Assembly (NCBI GenBank): GCA_024641445.1
Contig: JAHEDA010000078.1
Coordinates: forward strand, 1-9,439
Origin: Gammaproteobacteria bacterium
GTDB lineage: Bacteria; Pseudomonadota; Gammaproteobacteria; UBA6429; Thiohalophilaceae
DNA: 9,439 bases
Direction: 5' to 3'
Shown: piece after piece, positions 1 through 6,685 of the stretch
Layout of the letters: every line of letters begins with the position of its first letter
Numbering within the stretch: the first letter of the stretch is position 1
The notes under the pieces: generated by a model
What the model was told of the DNA's origin: nothing
The model's database searches: none
What the model saw: the letters and a program-made list of their open reading frames with translations, nothing else
Position numbers and translations under genes: made by a program

Positions 1-330
1 CTCGACCCGCTCTTCGCTCAGGGCGGATACAGGTCGAGTCGCGATTACCTCACCCTCGGCATCTGCTGTGGTAGTGCGCACACCCAATTTACAAATTCCG
101 TGATAGCGCTTGTCAGCATCAAGCAAAAAACCGGAGATCTTGGTCGCCTCACCAAAGCAGATGGGCAATAAACCACTCGCGAGAGGATCGAGACTGCCGG
201 TATGACCCGCCTTACGCGCATTGAATAAACGCTTGACGCTTTGTAGTGCGGCATTTGACGTGATCCCAACAGGCTTATCAAGCAGGAGAATACCGTCGAC
301 GGGACGGCCATGAAGGCGCTTTCGGGCCAT
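1..330 (-). CDS. truB: tRNA pseudouridine(55) synthase TruB, N-terminal part (cut by window edge)
   Basis: TruB isomerises U55 to pseudouridine in the T-loop of nearly all elongator tRNAs and also acts as a tRNA folding chaperone. The first 110 codons are visible; the gene runs off the left edge, so the rest of the catalytic domain and the PUA domain are missing. The protein opens MARKRLHGRPVDGILLLDKP, the usual TruB start. Residues 42-50 read GHTGSLDPL, with the catalytic aspartate at D48, the same number as in E. coli. Y76 in DKRYHG matches the conserved active-site tyrosine. The ATG at 328-330 has a GAGGT ribosome-binding sequence that overlaps the rbfA stop codon, with only 8 bases between the genes, so translational coupling with rbfA is likely. 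This is the usual position of truB after rbfA. Identification is secure. Confidence 0.97.
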   Translation of the reverse strand, partial: MARKRLHGRPVDGILLLDKPVGITSNAALQSVKRLFNARKAGHTGSLDPLASGLLPICFGEATKISGFLLDADKRYHGICKLGVRTTTADAEGEVIATRPVSALSEERVE

Positions 331-338
331 CGAGTACC

Positions 339-710
339 TCAGTCTTTTTGCTTGTCCTGGTCTGAGGAAATGGCCACATCGATCAGGTGTGACATCTCAG
401 AGCCATGACGAATTGAATTGTCGTAATAGAACTTCAGTGCCGGCATGCTGCGAATTATCAGGCGCTGACCAAGTTCATGACGCATGAAGCCCGCCGCATG
501 ATCCAATGCCTGTAAAACTTCTTTTACGTTACGCTGATCATCCAACAACGTGATGTAAACCTTGGCCTGTGACAGGTCCTTGGTAACCTCTACCCCGGAG
601 ACCGTTACCATTCCAACGCGAGGGTCTTTTAATTCACGCTGAATGAGCACCGCCAGCTCACGCTGGATCTGCTCACCAATTCGGCGCGTGCGATTAAAGT
701 CTTTTGGCAT
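339..710 (-). CDS. rbfA: 30S ribosome-binding factor RbfA
   Basis: RbfA is a small KH-fold protein that binds the maturing 30S subunit near the 5' end of 16S rRNA and assists late small-subunit assembly and cold adaptation. The 123-residue product is close to the usual 120-135. It begins MPKDFNRTRRIGEQIQREL and carries the family signature RELKDPRVG followed by VTVSGVEVTKDLSQAKVYIT. The AAGFMRHELGQRL segment is the helix-turn region of the type II KH fold, and RSMPALKFYYDNSI follows it. The ATG lies 15 bases after the infB stop, and I see no good Shine-Dalgarno sequence there (CGACGACATC precedes the start), so expression probably depends on coupling to infB translation. It sits between infB and truB as in E. 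coli. Confidence 0.97.
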   Translation of the reverse strand: MPKDFNRTRRIGEQIQRELAVLIQRELKDPRVGMVTVSGVEVTKDLSQAKVYITLLDDQRNVKEVLQALDHAAGFMRHELGQRLIIRSMPALKFYYDNSIRHGSEMSHLIDVAISSDQDKQKD

Positions 711-725
711 GATGTCGTCGTGGCG

Positions 726-3215
726 TTAGAGGTGACGTGCAACCTGCACGCGCTCATAGACTTCAATCTGATCGCCCGGCTTCACGTCATTGTAATTCTT
801 GACACCGATACCGCATTCTGTACCCGATTTAACCTCATTCACGTCATCCTTGAATCGACGCAGTGATTCCAGTTCACCCTCATAGATAACGACGTTGTCT
901 CGCAGTACACGAATGGGGCTGTTACGTTTCACGGTGCCATCGACTACCATACAACCGGCAATTGCACCGATTTTGGGTGAGCGGAATACATCGCGAACCT
1001 CGGCCAAACCAATGATCTGTTCCTTGAATTCCGGCGCCAGCATGCCACTCATGGCACCCTTAACCTCGTCGATGAGGTCATAGATGATGCTGTAGTAGTG
1101 CAGGTCGATGCCTTCCTCTTCGATCAGTCGCTTGGCGGAGGCATCGGCGCGTATATTAAAGCCGATCATAATCGCGTTGGAGGCAACTGCCAGATTAACA
1201 TCCGATTCAGTAATACCGCCTACGCCGCCAGCAACGATCTTCACCCTCACTTCAGGAGTAGAGAGTTTTTCCAGAGCATCACTTATGGCCCCAGCCGACC
1301 CCTGTACGTCGGCCTTAAGAACGATATTAAGCGTGTTGACCGCACCCTCTTCCATCTGGCTGAACATGTTTTCGAGCTTGGAGGCCTGTTGACGCGCCAG
1401 TTTTACATCGCGGAATTTACCTTGGCGGAACAAGGCAACCTCACGCGCTTTGCGCTCATCCGGCACCACGTTTGCCTCATCACCGGCACGCGGCACACCT
1501 GACAAACCAAGCACCTCAACCGGCATGGAGGGACCCGCCGCATCAATTTGGTGGCCATGCTCGTTCACCATGGCGCGGACACGACCATATTCATGACCCG
1601 CAAGCATAATATCGCCCTTGCGCAGGGTACCCTGTTGGATTAAAACGGTCGCCACTGGACCGCGTCCCTTATCCAGGCGTGACTCTATAATGATGCCATT
1701 CGCAGGCCCACTCGCTACGGCCGTGAGTTCTAATACTTCTGATTGGATCAGGATAGATTCAAGCAGCTTGTCCACGCCATCACCCGTATGGGCAGATACT
1801 GGTACAAAGATCGTATCCCCACCCCACTCTTCTGGAATGACGTCCAACTGGCCCAACTCATTTTTTACCCGATCCGGGTCAGCACTTTGCTTGTCCATCT
1901 TGTTGATGGCTACGATCAAGGGTACGCCTGCCGCCTTGGCGTGTTGAACGGCCTCTTTGGTCTGAGGCATCACACCATCATCAGCAGCGACGACAAGTAT
2001 GACGATATCCGTTACCTTGGCACCACGTGCACGCATGGCCGTGAACGCCTCGTGACCGGGGGTATCAAGAAAGGTGATAACACCACCATCGGTCTCAACG
2101 TGATAAGCACCAATGTGTTGGGTAATACCGCCCGATTCACCTGCAGCAACTTTGCTGCGACGAATGTAGTCGAGTAGTGAGGTCTTGCCATGATCAACAT
2201 GACCCATGATGGTAACAACAGGAGGCCGGGTGATCGCATCGCCGTCATGCTGTGAAGAGACCAGCGAGTCTTCCAGTGCACTTTCTTTGACAATCTTGGG
2301 CTTATGCCCCATCTCTTCAACTACGATAGAAGCAGTATCCTGATCAATCACCTGATTAATGGTGACCATGCTACCCATTTTAATCATGACCTTGATCACT
2401 TCGGCAGCCTTCACCGACATCTTCTGGGCCAGTTCGCCAACAGTGATAGTCTCGGGAATGGCGACCTCACGCACAATAGGTGCGGTCGGCATGGTAAAGC
2501 CATGTTCACCCGTTGAATGAACCGCACGGCTTGTTGGGCGACCACCCTTGCGACGTTTGCCCGATTTATCTGCGCTGACATGCAGTTCTTCACGACCGTA
2601 ACGGGTCTGACGTTCATCACTCGTTTCCCTGACGTCTTTCTTACCCTTCTTGCCTTTTCGTGCATCTGCAGTATCGGTTGCCGGCTTGCGGGCAGGTTCC
2701 TCAACTTTCTTGCGTGCGGCCTCATCCTCTTTACGTTTGGCTTCTTCAGCCGCGAGACGCGCTTCTTCATCGGCCTTACGCTTCGCTTCTTGCTCTAAAG
2801 CAAGTTTCGCCTGCTCTTCTCGGACACGCTGCTCTGCCTCAACGCGTTCACGTTCCTCGCGCTCATCATCGATACGCTTGGTCTCTTCTTCGACGATAAC
2901 ACTACGCTTGATGTAGGTGCGTTTCTTTCGCACCTCTACTGTTACAGACTTGGCACGACCACCCGCACCTGTAAGTTTCAATTCACTGGTGGATTTTCTG
3001 TTAAGGGTGATCTTTTTACTTTCGTTTGAACCAGACGCATCATCTACAGCACTCTGTTTGCCTCGAAGGAAACTGAGTAGCTCCATTTTTTCGGCATCAC
3101 TAATCACCGCCTCGGTATCTGTCACCTTGACGCCAGCTTCCTGGAGCTGCTCAAGCAATCTCTCGGCAGGAATGCCAACCACTTCTGCAAACTGTCGTAC
3201 GGTTACCTCAGCCAT
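726..3215 (-). CDS. infB: Translation initiation factor IF-2
   Basis: IF-2 is the GTPase that places initiator fMet-tRNA in the ribosomal P site and promotes 50S joining; its partner tRNA is encoded at the head of the same operon. At 829 residues it is in the gammaproteobacterial long-form range (E. coli 890). Domains in order: an IF2_N module at about 1-52, a charged Lys/Glu/Arg-rich, probably helical linker at about 110-230 (repeats of the EEAKRK type), a second IF2_N module at about 253-303, and the G domain from about 331. GTPase motifs are GHVDHGKT (338-345), GGIT (362-365), DTPGH (384-388, with catalytic H388), NKMD (438-441) and SAHTG (474-478). Domains II-IV follow to residue 829, including the fMet-tRNA-binding C-terminus. 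The ATG at 3213-3215 has GGAG nine bases upstream. Shorter internal-start forms known in E. coli cannot be judged here. Confidence 0.98.
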   Translation of the reverse strand: MAEVTVRQFAEVVGIPAERLLEQLQEAGVKVTDTEAVISDAEKMELLSFLRGKQSAVDDASGSNESKKITLNRKSTSELKLTGAGGRAKSVTVEVRKKRTYIKRSVIVEEETKRIDDEREERERVEAEQRVREEQAKLALEQEAKRKADEEARLAAEEAKRKEDEAARKKVEEPARKPATDTADARKGKKGKKDVRETSDERQTRYGREELHVSADKSGKRRKGGRPTSRAVHSTGEHGFTMPTAPIVREVAIPETITVGELAQKMSVKAAEVIKVMIKMGSMVTINQVIDQDTASIVVEEMGHKPKIVKESALEDSLVSSQHDGDAITRPPVVTIMGHVDHGKTSLLDYIRRSKVAAGESGGITQHIGAYHVETDGGVITFLDTPGHEAFTAMRARGAKVTDIVILVVAADDGVMPQTKEAVQHAKAAGVPLIVAINKMDKQSADPDRVKNELGQLDVIPEEWGGDTIFVPVSAHTGDGVDKLLESILIQSEVLELTAVASGPANGIIIESRLDKGRGPVATVLIQQGTLRKGDIMLAGHEYGRVRAMVNEHGHQIDAAGPSMPVEVLGLSGVPRAGDEANVVPDERKAREVALFRQGKFRDVKLARQQASKLENMFSQMEEGAVNTLNIVLKADVQGSAGAISDALEKLSTPEVRVKIVAGGVGGITESDVNLAVASNAIMIGFNIRADASAKRLIEEEGIDLHYYSIIYDLIDEVKGAMSGMLAPEFKEQIIGLAEVRDVFRSPKIGAIAGCMVVDGTVKRNSPIRVLRDNVVIYEGELESLRRFKDDVNEVKSGTECGIGVKNYNDVKPGDQIEVYERVQVARHL

Positions 3216-3278
3216 TCCATATCACTCCCAAACCTGTATCTCTATCTGTGCTTTCACGTTACCTGGTGTGTTAGAGGA

Positions 3279-4766
3279 TTATTCCTCGACAAACCAGGGT
3301 GCGCGTGCAGTCATGATAAGTTTTCCGGCCTCATCTGCTTCCAAGCCGCCGGCCTCGACCAGATCATCTACGGATAATTCTGCCAAATCTTCCATCGTCA
3401 CAATCCCAGCTGCGGCAAGCTTGGTAGCCAACTCAGGATTCATACCCTCCATCTCCAGAAGGTCCTGTGCAGGAGCAGTCCCCATACCACCTTCAGCATT
3501 GCTGATTGCCCGCGTTAGAAGAATGTCCTTAGCACGACCACGGAGCTCTTCGACAATCGTCTCGTCAAACTCTTCAATCGCCAGCATCTCACTGACGGGT
3601 ACATAGGCAATTTCATCGATCGTGGAAAAACCTTCCTGTGCCAGAATATTGGCAATCTCTTCGTCTACGTCGAGCGCTTCCATAAACATATTTCGTAGAC
3701 GCTCTGTTTCAACCTCACTCTTCTTCTCGGCGTCAGTCACTGACATCACGTTCAGTATCCAGCCCGAGAGTTCACTTGCCAGCTTAACGTTTTGACCACC
3801 TCGACCAATCGCCTGGGACAGCTGATCTTCACGCACTGCGATATCCATGCTTCCAGCCTCTTCGTCCACCACAATGGACTCAACCTCGGCGGGTGACATC
3901 GCATTAATAACAAATTGGGCGGGATTTTCGTTCCACAACACTATATCAATGCGCTCACCAGCAAGCTCATTCGACACAGCCTGAACACGTGAGCCACGCA
4001 TACCCACACAGGCTCCAACCGGGTCTATACGGGCCTCTCGCGTACGCACTGCAATCTTGGCCCGGGAACCGGGGTCACGCCCAGCGGAGACGAGGTCAAT
4101 AAGACCTTCACCAATTTCAGGAACTTCGATCTTGAATAGCTCGATCAAGAATCGTGGGTCAGTCCTGCTAATAAATAGTTGTGGGCCACGCTGCTCCTGC
4201 CGCACCTCTTTTAGATAACCACGTAGACGATCACCAGGCTTAACCGCCTCACGCGGGATCATGTCCTCGCGACTTATCAAGGCATCTACGTTGTTGCCCA
4301 AATCAAGATAGATATTGCCACGCTCAACGCGCTTGACGACACCCATGACCAGTTCACCCTGGCGTTCTTTGAAGGCGTTATAAACCTGCGCACGTTCGGC
4401 CTCGCGCACCTTCTGCACGATAACCTGTTTGGCCGTCTGCGCAGCGATACGACCAAATTCGATAGAATCGACCGGGTCCTCAACATAGTCTCCAAGCTGT
4501 ACCCCAGGTTCATCCACCTGAGCGGCGCTGAGCGTGGTTTCTCGCTCCAGGTGCTCAAGCATTTCGTCTTCCACAACTAACCAGCGCCGGAAGGTCTCAT
4601 AATCTCCTGTAGCGCGATCAATGGCTACCCGCACATCCACATCAGAGGGATACCGCTTCTTTGTTGCCATGGCCAAGGCCGCTTCGATCGCTTCAAAGAT
4701 AACGTCCTTCTCCACACCTTTCTCGTTGGAGACTGCATCTACCACCATGAGGATTTCTTTGTTCAT
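3279..4766 (-). CDS. nusA: Transcription termination/antitermination factor NusA
   Basis: NusA binds RNA polymerase and nascent RNA, enhances pausing and intrinsic termination, and takes part in rRNA antitermination. The protein is 495 residues from the start chosen here, the E. coli length. It shows the N-terminal RNA-polymerase-binding domain (NKEILMVVDAVSNEKGV onward), an S1 domain at about 135-200 (GELVMGVVKRVERGNIYLDLG), KH1 around GACVGMRGSR (about 251-260), KH2 around AIGRGGQNV (about 319-327), and two acidic helix-hairpin-helix repeats at about 365-420 and 437-490. Two ATG codons stand in tandem at 4764-4769. I prefer the second, because AGGGG lies six bases before it but only three before the first, and because E. 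coli NusA starts MNKEIL. In the operon it follows rimP after about 30 bases. A terminator in the rimP leader makes autoregulation by NusA plausible. Confidence 0.97.
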   Translation of the reverse strand: MNKEILMVVDAVSNEKGVEKDVIFEAIEAALAMATKKRYPSDVDVRVAIDRATGDYETFRRWLVVEDEMLEHLERETTLSAAQVDEPGVQLGDYVEDPVDSIEFGRIAAQTAKQVIVQKVREAERAQVYNAFKERQGELVMGVVKRVERGNIYLDLGNNVDALISREDMIPREAVKPGDRLRGYLKEVRQEQRGPQLFISRTDPRFLIELFKIEVPEIGEGLIDLVSAGRDPGSRAKIAVRTREARIDPVGACVGMRGSRVQAVSNELAGERIDIVLWNENPAQFVINAMSPAEVESIVVDEEAGSMDIAVREDQLSQAIGRGGQNVKLASELSGWILNVMSVTDAEKKSEVETERLRNMFMEALDVDEEIANILAQEGFSTIDEIAYVPVSEMLAIEEFDETIVEELRGRAKDILLTRAISNAEGGMGTAPAQDLLEMEGMNPELATKLAAAGIVTMEDLAELSVDDLVEAGGLEADEAGKLIMTARAPWFVEE

Positions 4767-4798
4767 CATTAACCCCTAACTCACTATGTCCGTTGCGG

Positions 4799-5257
4799 TC
4801 ACATTTCCGCGACTAGATTTCCCTTATCAATATCACCAAACGGTATTGAGCGTGATACGTCACTACCTTCTTCGTGGATGACCACCGTCGTTTCATCCGC
4901 CGACTCAATTACACCCCTATATTTGCGCCGCCCTTCCAATGGATAGCGCAAGCGAATCTGGACTATCTTGCCTGCAAAACGCACATAGTGCTCGGGCTTG
5001 AACAGCGGTCTATCCAGACCTGGTGAAGAGACCTCAAGGGTATATTGCCCCTTAATGGGGTCCTCTACTTCAAGTATCCCGCTCACCTGGTGGCTGACTC
5101 GCTCACAGTCTTCCAGCGTAATACCCGCCTCTGCGTCTATATAGATGCGCAAGAGCGAGTGTCTGCCCTGAGGCAGATGCTCTATTCCTACCAATTCGTA
5201 GCCTAACGACTCGATGGCCGGTGCAAGCAGTCCGTTTATCGCTTCTGACTGAGCCAT
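4799..5257 (-). CDS. rimP: Ribosome maturation factor RimP
   Basis: RimP (formerly YhbC) binds free 30S subunits and is needed for efficient small-subunit maturation. From the ATG at 5255-5257 the product is 152 residues (E. coli 150). It shows the family's two-domain plan: ESLGYELVGIEH and LRIYIDAEAGITLEDCERVSHQ in the N-terminal domain, the signature VSSPGLDRPLF at residues 76-86, and a C-terminal Sm-like beta domain to NLVAEM. The open frame continues upstream through an in-frame ATG (5300-5302) and TTG, but alignment with E. coli RimP begins at MAQSEAIN, and the upstream codons run through a terminator hairpin. The ribosome-binding sequence before the chosen start is weak (ACGGGT). The gene lies between tRNA-fMet and nusA as in other gammaproteobacteria. 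Confidence 0.95.
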   Translation of the reverse strand: MAQSEAINGLLAPAIESLGYELVGIEHLPQGRHSLLRIYIDAEAGITLEDCERVSHQVSGILEVEDPIKGQYTLEVSSPGLDRPLFKPEHYVRFAGKIVQIRLRYPLEGRRKYRGVIESADETTVVIHEEGSDVSRSIPFGDIDKGNLVAEM

Positions 5258-5274
5258 TACCCGTGTCCGCAAAC

Positions 5275-5297
5275 AAAAAATGGGCCAAGGGGCCCAC
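5275..5297 (-). terminator. Rho-independent terminator in the rimP leader (possible attenuator)
   Basis: On the minus strand this is a 6-bp perfect stem TGGGCC/GGCCCA with a four-base loop (5281-5296) followed by six T (5275-5280). It lies downstream of the tRNA and of the internal promoter at about 5324-5331 but only about 17 bases before the rimP start, so transcripts entering the operon must read through it. In E. coli the operon is autoregulated by NusA; attenuation at this hairpin is my inference. Confidence 0.75.
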
Positions 5298-5321
5298 TTC
5301 ATAAATACCAATAATTACATG

Positions 5322-5349
5322 GCATTATAACACTTTGTCATTAAAGTGC
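5322..5349 (-). promoter_or_regulatory. Extended -10 promoter for rimP-nusA-infB, overlapped by a palindrome
   Basis: The minus strand reads TGTTATAAT here: a perfect TATAAT -10 hexamer at 5324-5329 preceded by the TGn extension. At 17 bp spacing the -35 (CTAGCA) is poor, as is common for extended -10 promoters. The predicted start is near 5317, giving a leader of about 60 nt that contains the terminator at 5275-5297. An 18-bp inverted repeat (CACTTT-N6-AAAGTG, 5331-5348) covers the spacer and could be an operator. No regulator is known for it. Confidence 0.55.
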
Positions 5350-5388
5350 TAGCCCATTGGCGTGCGAGGAATACCTCGTTTCACCAAT

Positions 5389-5410
5389 AAAAAAGGCCCT
5401 CAAGGGGCCC
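5389..5410 (-). terminator. Rho-independent terminator after tRNA-fMet
   Basis: On the minus strand a 5-bp GC stem GGCCC/GGGCC with loop CTTGA (5395-5409) is followed by six T (5389-5394). It lies about 50 bases after the CCA end of the tRNA and would end the short tRNA transcript while allowing partial read-through into rimP. A small CGAGG/CCTCG hairpin (5365-5378) lies just downstream of it. Confidence 0.75.
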
Positions 5411-5424
5411 ATCCTAATCCCGCA

Positions 5425-5450
5425 TTGGCGGCCGCTCGCCAAACCGCCAA
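5425..5450 (-). other. Hairpin in the tRNA 3' trailer
   Basis: A 7-bp perfect inverted repeat, TTGGCGG/CCGCCAA with a 12-base spacer, lies 10 bases downstream of the tRNA 3' end. No T-run follows, so it is not an intrinsic terminator by itself. It could serve as a block or entry structure during tRNA 3' maturation. This is read from complementarity only. Confidence 0.45.
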
Positions 5451-5460
5451 ACTAATTCAG

Positions 5461-5537
<77 letters not shown>

Positions 5538-5542
5538 TCAGA

Positions 5543-5579
5543 GGCGCGCATTCTACTCGTGTGCGGTGACACAAATCAA
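5543..5579 (-). promoter_or_regulatory. Sigma-70 promoter of tRNA-fMet with GC-rich discriminator
   Basis: On the minus strand TTGATT (5574-5579) and TAGAAT (5550-5555) are separated by 18 bp: 4/6 and 5/6 matches to the -35 and -10 consensus. GCGCGCC (5543-5549) follows the -10 directly, the GC-rich discriminator typical of stable-RNA promoters under ppGpp/stringent control. The predicted start is only a few bases before the tRNA 5' end. Stringent control is inferred from the discriminator. Confidence 0.7.
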
Positions 5580-5603
5580 GGTGCGGTTTACTGCAATCGT
5601 AAC

Positions 5604-5618
5604 ATTGCAAAATGCAGA
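5604..5618 (+). promoter_or_regulatory. Candidate upstream activator site for soxYZ
   Basis: The core TGCAAAATGCA (5606-5616) differs at one of 11 positions from the core TGCAAATTGCA of the palindrome upstream of the dsrE-like gene. Its centre (5611) is about 98 bp upstream of the predicted soxY start at about 5709, a usual distance for an enhancer of a sigma-54 promoter. It also forms half of a TGCAAT-N6-ATTGCA inverted repeat (5592-5609). The flanks do not match the GGTGCAA arms, so this is moderate evidence only. Confidence 0.4.
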
Positions 5619-5681
5619 GATATTTTTCCGCAATTTAACAATCTCAATTTCTATCCTATTGTTATCTATAAATATTCTTAT

Positions 5682-5698
5682 ATGGTACGAGATTTGCT
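5682..5698 (+). promoter_or_regulatory. Sigma-54 (-24/-12) promoter of soxYZ
   Basis: The sequence ATGGTACGAGATTTGCT matches the sigma-54 consensus YTGGCACG-N4-TTGCW at nearly every position; C to T inside TGGCAC and the leading Y are the differences. GG (5684-5685) and GC (5696-5697) are exactly 10 bp apart, the defining -24/-12 spacing. The start is expected near 5709, giving a leader of about 40 nt before soxY. A sigma-54-activating regulator is encoded 1.6 kb away. No convincing sigma-70 promoter competes with it here. Confidence 0.7.
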
Positions 5699-5750
5699 GT
5701 ATTCTATGGTTAAGAAATTCCTAACCATTTAAGTCTGAAGGAGCATGTTA

Positions 5751-6221
5751 ATGAGCACTTCTCGCCGTACGTTTCTCCGCGCCAGCCTGGCAGGCAGCAC
5801 GCTAGCTGTCGCCATGGGGGCCGGTCTGCTGTCACCGCGTACAGTCCTGGCGGCATGGCCACAAAAGGCCTTTGCCACCGATAGCCTCGAAGAGGCGATG
5901 AAAGGGATTGTTGGCGGTAGTAACGCCACACCCAGTGACAAGGTTGTCGTCGAGGCGCCTGATATTGCCGAGAACGGTGCGGTTGTCTCCATTACCGTCA
6001 AGAGCAGCATACCCAACGCCGAAAGCATCGCAGTGTTTGTGCCTGAAAATACAGCCCCGCTTACTATGAGTTATCTGGTTACAGCCCAGATTACCGACTT
6101 CATCACCAGCCGAATCAAGATGCGTAAGACATCTGAGGTGCTCGCGGTCGTCAAGGCGAGTGGCAAACTCTATAGCGGTAAAAAATCTGTGAAGGTCACC
6201 TTGGGTGGCTGTGGCGGCTAA
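5751..6221 (+). CDS. soxY: Thiosulfate-oxidation carrier subunit SoxY
   Basis: SoxY, as the SoxYZ heterodimer, carries the sulfur substrate of the periplasmic Sox pathway as a thioester-like adduct on a C-terminal cysteine, which SoxXA loads and SoxB (and, where present, SoxCD) acts on. The product ends LGGCGG, the SoxY swinging-arm motif, with Cys154 three residues from the C-terminus and no other cysteine. The N-terminus carries a twin-arginine signal, SRRTFLR at residues 4-10, then a hydrophobic stretch and likely cleavage near TVLA-AW (about 34/35), so it should be exported folded by Tat. I chose the ATG at 5751 (156 residues) because AAGGAG (5738-5743) lies seven bases before it; the in-frame ATG at 5745 is one base from that sequence. 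soxZ follows after 30 bases. No soxXA, soxB or soxCD is in the window. Confidence 0.96.
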   Translation: MSTSRRTFLRASLAGSTLAVAMGAGLLSPRTVLAAWPQKAFATDSLEEAMKGIVGGSNATPSDKVVVEAPDIAENGAVVSITVKSSIPNAESIAVFVPENTAPLTMSYLVTAQITDFITSRIKMRKTSEVLAVVKASGKLYSGKKSVKVTLGGCGG

Positions 6222-6251
6222 CAACCCAGAATTCATGAAGGAGTTTTAAGC

Positions 6252-6569
6252 ATGGCAAATGAAATCAAGATCCGCGCCTGGATGGCTGAGGGCGACAAGG
6301 CCACGGTCAAGGCAATTATCTTTCACCCGATGGAAACCGGATTGCGGAAAGACAAGTCAACAGGGCAGATCATCCCCGCACACTACATTACTGAGGCCAA
6401 GATTGAGCACAATGGCAAGAACATCATGACCTGCCTTTGGGGTCCTGGTGTCTCCAAAAACCCCTTCCTGTCCTTTAGTTTTAAGGGTGCCAAGTCCGGG
6501 GATAATCTGAAGATCAGCTGGGTTGATAACAAGGGTGACCACAGCAGCGATGAAGTAAAGCTGGCATAA
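6252..6569 (+). CDS. soxZ: Thiosulfate-oxidation carrier subunit SoxZ
   Basis: SoxZ is the immunoglobulin-like partner of SoxY; it has no export signal of its own and is carried through Tat bound to SoxY. The 105-residue product has the family pattern: HPMETGLRKD at residues 25-34, IPAHYI at 41-46, an HNGKNI turn, VSKNPFLSFSFKG at 67-79 and the ending ISWVDNKGDHSSDEVKL. AAGGAG (6238-6243) lies eight bases before the ATG, a strong ribosome-binding site like that of soxY, fitting stoichiometric synthesis. One cysteine (Cys61 in MTCLWGP) lies in the middle of the protein; I do not know whether it matters. The gene is cotranscribed with soxY and ends before a strong terminator at 6592-6618. A two-gene soxYZ unit apart from the other sox genes is common in gammaproteobacterial sulfur oxidisers. 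Confidence 0.96.
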   Translation: MANEIKIRAWMAEGDKATVKAIIFHPMETGLRKDKSTGQIIPAHYITEAKIEHNGKNIMTCLWGPGVSKNPFLSFSFKGAKSGDNLKISWVDNKGDHSSDEVKLA

Positions 6570-6591
6570 CAATCAAGTTTCCTCCAATGTT

Positions 6592-6618
6592 TGGCGCACT
6601 TCGGTGCGCCATTTTTTT
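6592..6618 (+). terminator. Rho-independent terminator of soxYZ
   Basis: An 8-bp perfect stem TGGCGCAC/GTGCGCCA closed by a TTCG tetraloop (6600-6603) is followed by seven T (6612-6618). It lies about 23 bases after the soxZ stop and is a textbook intrinsic terminator. Confidence 0.93.
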
Positions 6619-6634
6619 ATCTGAATTCCCAGAC

Positions 6635-6666
6635 AAAAAAAAGCGGGCTTGAACCCGCTTTTTTTA
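6635..6666. terminator. Bidirectional terminator between soxYZ and the dsrE-like gene
   Basis: The stem GCGGG/CCCGC (6643-6647 with 6654-6658) has a six-base loop and is flanked by a run of A on the left and a run of T on the right, so it is a terminator when read on either strand. It lies about 20 bases after the minus-strand stop of the dsrE-like gene and backs up the soxYZ terminator, which isolates the two convergent units. Confidence 0.88.
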
Positions 6667-6685
6667 TTACTCTAGTGCAACCTGA

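Noticed and set aside
45..311. Minus-strand frame of 88 codons inside truB
   Set aside because: It is out of frame with truB, whose D48 and Y76 motifs are read in the neighbouring frame.
2700..2900. Repetitive charged stretch in infB as a possible DNA repeat
   Set aside because: It is the normal Lys/Glu/Arg/Ala-rich linker of IF-2 and not a nucleotide tandem repeat.
1098..3606. Several long plus-strand frames opposite infB and nusA
   Set aside because: They are antisense shadows of strongly conserved genes, overlap each other and show no family motifs.
5258..5311. Upstream extension of RimP by 18 codons from TTG at 5311, or from the ATG at 5300-5302
   Set aside because: The extension runs through the terminator stem and has no counterpart in E. 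coli RimP, which aligns from MAQSEAIN. No ribosome-binding sequence precedes either codon.
5745..5750. Earlier ATG for SoxY
   Set aside because: Only one base separates it from AAGGAG; the ATG at 5751 has seven-base spacing.
5832..6236. Minus-strand frame opposite soxY
   Set aside because: soxY has Tat and GGCGG motifs and a ribosome-binding site; the antisense frame has none and no family resemblance.
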